Assembly (NCBI RefSeq): GCF_027942865.1
Contig: NC_134515.1
Location: 30,494,449-30,558,448, forward strand
Direction of reading: 5' to 3'
DNA: 64,000 nucleotides
From: Odontesthes bonariensis
Taxonomy: Eukaryota > Chordata > Actinopteri > Atheriniformes > Atherinopsidae
Of this stretch, positions 1 to 12,500 are shown piece after piece. The notes beneath the pieces were generated by a model. It was not told the origin of the DNA. It worked only from the letters and a program-made list of their open reading frames with translations, and searched no databases. A program made the translations under genes and the position numbers. How positions within the stretch are numbered: position 1 is the first letter of the stretch; each line of letters begins with the position of its first letter.

Positions 1-98
1 TGCGGGATTTGAACCGGGGCCAGCTGCACGAGGACTATAGCCTCTGTACATGGGGTGTCTGCTGTACCCACTACGCCAAAGACCACCCCGGTCATCCA
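1..98 (-). repeat. tRNA-derived SINE, family 1, truncated by window edge
   Basis: Read on the minus strand, this is the tRNA-like head of a SINE: an A-box-like segment with GGCGTAGTGGG and a B-box-like GGTTCAAATCC near the window start. The same unit recurs on the plus strand at 20629-20788, 24126-24190, 31853-31935 and 38355-38541. It is a dispersed retroposon and not a working tRNA gene, since no cloverleaf or anticodon arm is evident. Confidence 0.75.
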
Positions 99-834
99 AC
101 ATTTAAGCTTAATACCATATGTCACGCCTCTGTGCTTCATCAATTGTCAATAAACCCAACAAAACCTTGTGTATCTCGTGTGGTTCTTCAAGCAAACCCA
201 AAAACCTTTTAAACCTCATTTACACACACTTTATCCCCCATCAATGCAGCAATAGCTTGTTTTAGTTTAAACAGTTGATTTTAGTCTTTCACTTTCTAAA
301 TTGCTAATTTTTAACCGATAAAGCGTTGTCTTTATTTACGTATACGAACCCTTATGTGTGCACACAATATTTACAGGACACTTCATATATATCAGCACTG
401 AACCACATACCCCAATGGTGCGTCGCCGGCATTTGGTGGTCTGAAGTCCAGAAGTCCAGCTTGGAATCCTGGTGGCTCCAGTGCGTTTAACTGTTTTACT
501 TTACCGGTCTGCTGAATCCCAGTGCAAACAGGTCCGGCTTTCTTCTTTCAAACGAGGCATTTTTCTACCTAAATTTAGTGACTAAGCCCTATACTGTACC
601 CTTCTGGCTGCAGATTGTTTGCAAGTATAAATCACGGCAAGATTCTTCCTTTGTCTTTGAGATCATATCAGCGATTGATTTTCTTTACAATGCTTGTATA
701 TCTTTCCATGAAATTAAACAAAGCAAAATAAACTTAAAACCGAGCACAGTAGGAAACTGTTTGCCCCTTCCAATTAGCAACACCTCATGAGTAACGTGAC
801 AGTTGACCTTAAATAACTCATCATGAGCCCGGGC
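99..834. other. intergenic, nothing recognised
   Basis: AT-rich sequence with only short chance ORFs. I see no splice-supported coding segment, RNA gene or repeat that I recognise. Confidence 0.5.
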
Positions 835-1440
835 CCAAGTGGTTGGGGGAAAAACTTCACAAGATAAAAATGAAACATGGCTCCTACAAATGGTGTTCCT
901 TCGGTTTATTGAGATTTGCCAATATTCATTGTTTCTACACAGCTCTCTTAAGGTCCAGCCAGGGCATTTCAATCAGGTTGAAGTCTGGACTTCAAACACC
1001 TGGATTCTTTTCAGTTTAAGCCATTCTGCTGCAGATTTACTGCTGAGTTTGGAATCATTGTCCTGTTTCATGACACAATTTCAGCCAAGTTTTAGCTGTC
1101 GGACAGATAGCCTCACATTTGACTCTAGAATACTTTGGTATACAGAAGAGTTCATGGTGACTGCAAGCCAAGGTGTCCAGAACCTGCGGCTGCAAAACAA
1201 GCCCACATCATCAGCAATTGGTATGAGGGATTTGTGTCTGTTTTTTGTCAAATGTGGCTCTGTATATTATGGCCAAACATAGGGTAGATTTGTCTTGAGG
1301 AATGTGCGAAAATCCAAGTGGTTCAATGTGCCAAACCTTTGGGGTCATAGCCAGAGACTTGCAGCTATAAATGTTGCAAAGGATGGCTTGACAAAGTATA
1401 GATTTGCAAAGCAACAAAACAGGAAAAATACTTGACAAAA
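835..1440 (-). pseudogene. Tc1/mariner-like transposase remnant
   Basis: The minus strand contains broken pieces of a Tc1-family transposase. One is MMWACFAAAGSGHLG, encoded around 1175-1215, which matches the conserved segment between the first and second catalytic aspartates in Tc1 transposases. Several stops and frame changes separate the pieces. The plus-strand ORF at 839-1282 is an antisense shadow. I could not define terminal inverted repeats, so the ends are approximate. Assignment to Tc1 is from motif recognition. Confidence 0.7.
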
Positions 1441-2400
1441 AAACACAGTAATGACTCTGGGACATTCCAACGTAGTTGTCAGTTTAATTAATATGCTCAT
1501 TTTTCAGTTAGCGTTGAGTATAAACACTTCTGCATCCCCTCTGATGCGCATCATATTGCAGAATATGTCTTCTTCTTATTATCATTATCTTTCCTTTTTT
1601 TTCTTACCTTTCCTATCCTCCTTTGTCTTTGACTGCTGAGTCACCTACCAATTTTTTTTCACCAATGGGTTGATCAGGACAGCTGTGGGTTACTCCTGGT
1701 TGTCCTAAACATAGCAATGCAAAAATAAACAATATGATGATAAAATAAAAAAAATCCCATTGGAATATTTTATTCATTTAAATGTTTGGAAAGATTGAGC
1801 AGCAATTAGTTTACAAAGGACCACATGATGCTGCAGGTAATTGGCTGTTCTGAGTGAAGTTTACAAAAGACACTACTGCTCCAGAATTGCAAAGTGAGAG
1901 AAGAATTGCCCGATTTTCAGATTGAATTAACAAAGAGTACTTAGCTAGAAATAGATAATTATGTATCTCTCACCTTGTAGTTTGTGGGCCAGTATTCACT
2001 GTAAAATTTGCACCTTTTACCTAATATTATAATCAATTTGAGATGACCCTTACTTAATGAAGAGGAGAAGCAGCAGAGGCTAATTTTTGCTAAATATTTT
2101 TTGCCTGTAGTTCAGACTAAAGTCATCCATGTCCCTGATTAGAATAAGTCAGGGCGTTTATCATTACCTAAGTGGCTGCTTGACAAAAAGTCAGGACATA
2201 ATATAAGAGTATGCTGGCTTTTCAATGCACCACCACACAAGTGGGCCTGGCTCATGTGTGAAAGAGAAACAACACTTATTTCCAGCATTTGTTTGAACCA
2301 TTTGAACTATTACTGGGACTAAAAATTACTATAAATGATTTATAAATTAAATAATCAATTTGAGCTGATTGCATTTACTGTTTTTCAGCACATCTTCCAA
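1441..2400. other. intergenic upstream of the alpha-tubulin gene, nothing recognised
   Basis: AT-rich DNA with poly-T/poly-A runs and no supported coding segment or familiar repeat. Distal regulatory sequence for the tubulin gene may lie here, but nothing specific is visible. Confidence 0.45.
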
Positions 2401-2612
2401 ATGGAGCGTTGGATTTTGGTGTGTCTGCAGGTTGCGTCTCATGTTGGGGGTGGTGAATCGCTTGCTGCGTCAGTCGTAGGACGGTTTTTCTTATGCGCGC
2501 GTCACCTGTCCTCTTTCGGAGCGTCATCAGAGCAGCTTCAGCCACCGCACATCGCAGACGCACGCTCTCCTCAGACTTGTCTCATTACATTACATAATAC
2601 TGACAAGCGATC
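2401..2612 (+). promoter_or_regulatory. putative alpha-tubulin promoter and 5' UTR
   Basis: A locally GC-rich, CpG-containing stretch (for example TATGCGCGCGTCACC near 2492) sits directly upstream of the single-codon first exon. The transcription start probably lies in about 2480-2560 (inference). I see no convincing TATA box at the expected spacing. Confidence 0.4.
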
Positions 2613-5125
<2,513 letters not shown>

Positions 5126-5194
5126 AAGGGTTGTGGGAATGAGTTACACAAGAAACTCCATTGTCTTCTTACATAAATTTGAAAATGTTTGTGT

Positions 5195-5326
5195 ATTAAA
5201 TACCAGTTTGACTTCTTCAGATTAAAAGTCTGTTCCTCTAATATGAAGTTGTCTGTCTTGACTTTCAAATTGGGCTTTTAACCAAATTTCTCAAGGAACC
5301 CTTAGCAGAGATTGCCTTGTAATAAA
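5195..5326 (+). terminator. candidate polyadenylation signals of the alpha-tubulin gene
   Basis: ATTAAA hexamers occur at 5195-5200 and 5221-5226, the latter followed by TG/T-rich sequence to about 5260. A canonical AATAAA lies at 5321-5326. They fall 70-200 nt after the stop codon. Which one is used cannot be told from sequence. Confidence 0.5.
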
Positions 5327-5491
5327 GTAAGCAACATGAGCCAGTGATTTCTACAAAAAAGTGGAAGTTAAAGAAATATATATATATATTTTTTTTTCAA
5401 ATCAGGTCAAATCTTTCGTAAGAAACATCATCACTTAGATTAAATCTACAGACAAAACTTGCACAAACCATTCAGGCCTATTTCACAAATT

Positions 5492-5497
5492 TTTATT
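5492..5497 (-). terminator. candidate pink1 polyadenylation signal
   Basis: The plus strand reads TTTATT, which is AATAAA on the minus strand. It lies about 1.07 kb after the pink1 stop and is the first canonical hexamer I noticed downstream. If used, the pink1 3' UTR would end within about 170 bp of the tubulin 3' end. Confidence 0.3.
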
Positions 5498-6560
5498 CTG
5501 GAAACAGAAAAATCTCAGTTTTTCTAAATATTTCTCATAATATTTAGTATTTAGTATGAAACTTTGTACTAGCTCTTTGTTTTGCAGCTCTAACCAATCA
5601 CATAACTGTGTCAACTTAACAGGGTAGTTTTAATGCCAAATCAAGGTATGAAAGATTAAATGCCTTTAGCATAACGGTATCATAACTGGAGCTGGCAGCA
5701 AACACCACCAAGCCATTACTATAGCTCTGAAGAGTGCAAATGAGGACATAAAGTGCAAACAGGACAAATTTGCATTAGTGAGGCCAGTCAATACTCTGCA
5801 TCATCCTGATTATTACACACAAAGATTTTTGGAAGGTTTTTCCATGCGTTAAATACGTGTGTCACCTGTAAATTGTTAATGTCATCCCTACACGGTAGAG
5901 CCTAACACATGAACACAATGTTTTACTTTGAAATATTTGCATTGGCCTCTACTTCCACTTGTACAAATCATCTGCAAAGGTGCAAAAACAACTGAGTGTG
6001 ACAGTTCTGCCTGGCAAATATCTAAAAAGAGCTTTCAAAAGAAAATGTCTGCTCTCATAACGGTATCATCAGCAGTGATCGGCGCTTTGCAAAACTGTCT
6101 TATTTATGTGTTGGAAGAAAATCAGAGCTAGAGAGCCCTCATCTGTCGATTAGCAAAGCATTCATTAAACATGCTCGATTTTCCATAAGGGACACTTTGA
6201 ACTCCCTTTGATTCCGTAGTGATAATGACTGACACTTATCCACAACCTTGTGCAAATATATTATGGGAAATGCAAATCAGCCACTCAAGCAGCATCATTT
6301 GAGGTGGGCGCGCACAACAAAAGAAGTGAATTAAACCGCTGAATAATTGCTAAAACAAACTGACCATCAAAGATGATGTAACAGTGCAAATTCATTAAAC
6401 AGTCCTGTGCTTTGGCTCCTCTACACAGGCATTAGATAATGTGGCTAAGATTAGAAACACAACAAATATTCAGTAGATATCTGCCTGACTGAGGGAAACT
6501 TTAAACTTTAAACTCCAGGGAATCCATTTCAACAGCCCTGAGTTTGGTGTTTGAGAGAAT
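5498..6560 (-). other. pink1 3' flank / possible 3' UTR
   Basis: AT-rich, no coding evidence and no repeat that I recognise. It probably holds the pink1 3' UTR (inference from position). Confidence 0.35.
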
Positions 6561-9500
6561 CTATGAAGACAGAATGCAGGCCTGGCGCTTCTGTCGCCCA
6601 TACAGGAGGAAGCCTATAGCGGTGCGCAGGTCCTCCAGGTCCAAGTTGGACAGAAAGCTCCTCTGAAGCTCCGCCTCCACCCCGTTCCCACCAGGTCCAC
6701 TACAGCCCTTCAGGAGAACCACAGCAGACTGGCACAGCAACCAATCAGCCAGCTTCCTCGTGACAGCACTGTCATGATTGGCCAGAGCCCTCCGACCCCA
6801 GAGGCTGAGATGTAGCATGTTAGCTGCTACGCGGGCACTGGGGCGCTACAGAGGAAGAACAACAGTGTCAGTGCAGATTTAAGTTACTTTCATGGCTATC
6901 TGGAGTCATTATATTGTACCGATCATCTAAGTTAAAATGCTATTTTACTGTCAAATGTAAGGATTTTAGATCCATTTTCAGTCAAACTAACAGACTTAAC
7001 AAATCCCTCACAGCCTTTTTATTCACCTTGTTTGGATTCCTTCTGAGGAGTAATTGGATCACCAACTGCAAATCAGCTGGAACTCTGGGAGGCAGAGGAG
7101 GGAGCTCCTTCTCCTGGTAATTAGCGCTCTCCAGTCCCCCTGCTCGATAGAAGGGGTTCTGCTGTCCAAATATCTCATAGGAAATGGCACCCACAGCCCA
7201 GGCATCAGCTTTGCTGTAGTCAATCACCACACTACTTCCTGGAACTGCAGTGGCCACCTAACAGCATAAATGCACTATTATTGTGTGGGCCTGGCCCTTA
7301 ATGGGACTACAAGTTCAAACATGCAATGTTGACAGTGATTCGTGCAGGTATGACCTTGTAAGATGGTTGTCACAAATTATTACAAAAAAGCACAATAGTG
7401 CCCCGTTAAAGGGACACTATGTAATAAATTAAGTCATTTATTAGCTCAAATCAACATATTCATTCATAAGTTAGTTCTCATTGGTGTAAAATGATCTCTG
7501 TCAAAAATCTCACTTATCCTCCTGAGTGAAGAATAACTTGTCTGTATCTACATAGAGCAGGTAAGCTCTATGGAGGCTGCCATGTCCTTCTGCTCTATGA
7601 AAAATGACGAAGTGCCGAGAGGGACATAAAGCACTTCGAATCGCGATTTCCCCACCAGGCCTACAAGCAGAAATGACGTCATTGTGACGTCATTTCCGCC
7701 AAATGGCTTATTACAGCCGCTAATGCTAAATAGATTTTATTCCTTGGCACATATGTCTTTGTGTTCATTAGCTTTCTTTTTGTAAGTGCATCATCTTCTT
7801 CTTTTTATTATTATTCCTATGCTCCCCCTGGATATCTTCTTTTTGGCGTTATGCTCACATTTGTAAACTGTTATTTTGTTGATTTACTAATAAAGTTTAA
7901 AAAAAAAAAATGCTAAATAGATTTTATCTCGTAAATGATCCCACTAATAATGCATTGATTGTTACCAAACTTCTGCCGTAGTACATATAGGCTCTTAGCT
8001 CACAAAACGAGGCATTAGAAAGTTTGTAAGTTTACCGGGAGTTTATTTACCGCTGCTAATGCTTCTATTGCTAACACAGGCTAATGCTAACGCTGCGTCA
8101 ACGTCACTTCCGGTAACTCCCGGAATATGACTAATTGCAATGCTTGCACACCAAAGGAGATGTTATGTTATCTGACATGTTATCTGTCATCTGTATTCAT
8201 AGTGTTGTTGTATGTGTGTTATATAATCCTTTGTACTGTGTGTCTTGATTTCTTTTTGTTTGTATGGACCTTGAGTCTGAAGCTATAGCTTCTTGAATCT
8301 TGACACATTCCGCTTGCCGTAGTTCAAGAAGTTGCAGCGCACATTTGAAAACGTGAGGCGCTAGAGAGCAAATTCATTCAACTTTGCAAAATAAAATTGC
8401 ACCACTAGATGGGGGAAGAAATTACATAGTGTCCCTTTAAATAAGACAATGACGGGTTCAGTTTACGAGTTATCCTCGAACTTGGACCTATCGAGGCACC
8501 TAATAAATTATGAGCAATCTAATCACTAGGATCGTGTCTATAAACAGATCCAATATGCATCTAGATGAAGTGTGATACGTCTCAACAGACATGCATTTTT
8601 GTACAGATTTGATTCACTTTCATATGCCAATCCGGCACTCATCTGTCAGTGAAATATAATGTAGTTGATGTTGTACTGGGGAGCATTTCAGGATATCTGG
8701 ATTGGTTGTTTCCCAAATTATACACGCAGCTTTTTTACTGACATTTCTAGATGTGCAAGCAATAGCTCTAAAACTATCAGACAACCTAATTATAATAAAG
8801 AACTATTCAAGCCTACCTCAGGAGCCATAAGGGAGGCATTCCCTCCTCTGTCGACCCAAATGCTGTTGAAGGGCAGCCGTAGACTAGAGTCACTCTGGGC
8901 CAGGCTGCAGCCGAAGTCAGTAATTACCAAACGAGGGCAACCGTCTGAAAAAATTAAAACCCAAAAAGAACAAACCTAAATCAGCTTTGCACAACAGATA
9001 GAAACAAATCTGTTAATGTAATAAACATTTCTGTTTAAATCTCACCTGAGTCAAACTCCAGCAGCACGTTGTCTGATTTTAGATCCCTGTGAGCAACTCC
9101 CTGCCTGCACAGATGGTCCACCCCCTCCAGGAGCTGCAGCAGCATCAAAGAGCCCTGCCTGTTGTCTGGCGTGGACATCTGCAGGTACTGTCGCAGCGTG
9201 CAGGGATAGCTGTGGAACACAAAACAAAAGGTTTTGAATGATATCAAGAAACATAGCCAGAAAAGCACTGTAAAGCAGAAGAAGACGTCTTAAGTTTGTT
9301 AGATTTAGATTAGATTATACTTTATTCATCCCACAACGGGGAAATTCACTTGCCACAGCAGCAACACAGCAAGAAACGCAACAACAGACATGAACAAGAA
9401 ATTAAAGAAAAAGAGAAAAGTCCTTAGACATATGCAATAACACTGACATGTGAGAAATGACCAACAAACAAGCAACAAACAAGTGAACACCCTAGCCAAC

Positions 9501-12500
9501 ATACATAGCACCTCTTAATAGTAAGCTAGTAAATTAAATTAATTTTGAAAAAAAAAAAAAAAAAAACAGAATTTATCATTCACACCTTGTCTGAAATTTG
9601 GGGGGGAAATATAGCAGGTCTTACTTTTTCATCACCAAGAAAAGAGTGCGATTGTTGCCCAGGCCGGCAGGGTTGAGTCTGGCAGGCAGAACATCTGGAT
9701 ACTCTTCCTGGGCACCTGGTAGCAGGGGGACATCTGCTGTGAAAGCCCGGTAAACTCTGATAACGTTAGGGTGAGCTGTCACTCTTTTGGGCAGGACTCC
9801 AAATTGTCTGCATGAAAAGAGGCAAGAGGTTAGATCCGTACTACAGAGCAGAAATAAAAGCACAAAGGACACAGTGTTTACCCATCCAGGGGAATCTGTT
9901 CTTTCTCCTGCTTTAGGGCAAGAGGGCCTGCAGGCACCAGCTCCTGTGACATGGATTTCAATATGGCTTCACTTGACGACCCTGCCTACAAATAAACAAC
10001 ATTAAAAAAAATGTCAGTCAGCACTTATGTGGGCCTGTCTTTCTTTTTTTATTTTCTCTCTTAAACTGGATGTGTAGGAGATCACTCACCCCAAAGTTCC
10101 ACAGCATCTTGATAGCTAGTGGGAAGTTTCTAAGAGAGCAACATGACAGAGATCGCGTCATCTGACTTCCAGCTCCATCTGCATCGTCCCTCTCCTCCAC
10201 CGAGACGCACCTTCCATCGCTCTCCTTTGGACGGGCAAAATGTGCTGCAGCCTCATACACAGCCGCGTTGGAGCCTTTTCCGATCTGGTTGCCTATGTTG
10301 TAATCCTGGAGTTCATATCCAGAGGTGAAAGGCTTCAGAGAGCTCTGGAATCTCTTCTTCCTAAACACAGCCTGCAAGAAATAATATTCAAGAATCACAA
10401 AAATAGTTATGCTCACATTTTATGCAGGCCTTAAGTCAACCACTGCAAGCTCCAAGTGCAAAAGAAATATGCTTGTAACTGCATGATTAATCACAGCGTG
10501 TTTTTACAAGAGCCAGGATGGTTCAAAACACATTTGAGGGGCAGTAATCTATAATTACCCCCCACCCCTTTCGTTTCTTTTTTTATTCAGGTTCCAAGGA
10601 AACAGACTTTTTTCTAAACTTTTTTTTAATGTGATCTTTTTAGGTGGTCTTGATCAATAATTCTCCAGGGTTTCTAAAAGTCTTTCAAAGTTTCTATGGA
10701 CATTAGCTGCTTTTTTTTTTTTAAACTAATTTTCAGTTCAGTCCTTGTACCTGAACATTTTCAGAGGAATGTGTTCTTTGGTTTGTGAAGCTACTAAATA
10801 ATGACCTTTACATCATAAAAGTATTTAAAAAATAATAATCTAATCAAGAAAACGCACCTAGCTAAATGGATAAATCACACATAATAGAATAATCAGCAAA
10901 GATCCCATTTTAAAGCATACCTTTGGGCTCTATGTTACAAACAGCCTTTGTTACTAGATATAAAAGATATAATTTGTTTCCATTTCTTTAGATGCATCTA
11001 TGAAAAATACCAAAGAAAACACAGTTTGACTGACATTAAATAGTATTTTTGCAACAAGTTGATTCCTAATGAGCTGTTAACTGAAAACTTGGTACATCTC
11101 AACATGATGTGCAATGTGTCTTTAAAAAGATTTGAGGAGTGGAGGACAAAAGTGACAGGCCTAACATGTCTAAATTCAAGCGTTTATTCTCATATACACA
11201 GTACATGTTAGAAACCCGTTCCTGTGCAATGACATTCTTCCTTTGCTGTCCGCAAGAATACCGATAGATTGAATAGGCACATTAAAGTAAAAAAGGCACG
11301 ATAAATTCATATCTACAGCAGATGAACAGTATCGGAAATTGATGTCCTCAAGGAACAGAAAAAAATGTCCAGCAAAGACCTGACACAGGACCTGACAGAT
11401 GCATCTGGACCTTCAGTTGATCCATCTACTGTTCACTGAAGCCTCATCAGAAATGGTCTCTGTGGTGGAAATTTTAGTAAGGCACAGAGTCAGTTATTTT
11501 CTGACGAGATAAGATGCTTTTAATAATATCGAGAGAACAACACAGTACAAAGTACAGAGCTGCTCTGACCACTGGGGCAAAAACAATTCAGTTATAATGC
11601 AAATTGTTGCGCCACCGCTCCTTGGATATAGTGGAGCGTTTTTATCCACTTTTCCTTTCTAGCTACAGCCAAGGTTACACGAGTACCATCTTCCCTACCC
11701 ATCCTCCTTAAAATGTAGTTTTATCATATAACGAGCACACAATGCCCTCAGGAGGAAAGAGAAAAACAGGTTGGTATCTTGCAGGAGGTCATCTACAGCA
11801 GTGTGTCCCAACCCTGGTCCTCAAGGCACACTGCCCTGCATGTTTTCCATGTTTCCCTGCTCCAGCACACCTGATTCAAATGAATGGGTCGTCCTCAGCA
11901 TTCTGGAGAGCTTTAAGACATGACCCAATTATTTGAATCAGGTGTACTGGAGCAGGGTGCCTTGAGGACCAGGGTTGGGAAACACTGATCTACAGGTTAC
12001 ACACAGTAACACTCCAGTGTTTCCCATACATTGAGGAAACTATGGCGGCCCGCCATAGTTTCCTTTTGGCCGCCATAGTTTCCGAATCCCAATCGTTTGA
12101 AACACAGCGATTTCCTCGAAAACCAACCAATATGACTATACAACAGGTGAATTAGTAATTAAACATGTCCTAAAGTGTGTAATGTCAGAGTTTTGAAGTT
12201 TAGTGGCAAAAAAAAAGGTTTATGTGTTATTAGTCGCTGTCGGGGCGATTGACACACACGTTATAGATCAGAGGGTACGCGTGCATAAAGGTCAGCTGTA
12301 ATCATCGTGATTTCGTTGACAAACATATTTTTTTACCTATTTATATTATGAGAAATAATGTGAAATTTGAGCAATGACGAGTACACTAGTATATTGTCCG
12401 GTATTTTGCTTAAAAAAATAGCAAGCTCAATAGTTTCTGTTTAAAATAAGGTGGTTCAACCGTGCCGACTAGGCGGAGCGGGGTGAAGTTGGTTTTATAT

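Larger units (their letters stand above)
7406..8440. mobile_element. TTAA-flanked non-autonomous DNA transposon in pink1 intron 6
   Basis: It starts and ends with TTAA. The left end reads TTAAAGGGACACTATGTAAT, and the right end is its exact reverse complement over 20 bp. TTAA target sites are typical of piggyBac-type elements, so that class is inferred. No transposase is visible. Two CRE-type octamers (TGACGTCA) lie at 7674-7681 and 7685-7692, and a retroposed fragment is inserted at 7741-7908. Confidence 0.8.

Noticed and set aside
1-98. tRNA gene
   Set aside because: The A- and B-box-like segments belong to a SINE head with further copies in the window, and no cloverleaf can be drawn.
839-1282. 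147-codon plus-strand ORF
   Set aside because: Antisense to Tc1 transposase pieces; the recognisable peptide is on the minus strand.
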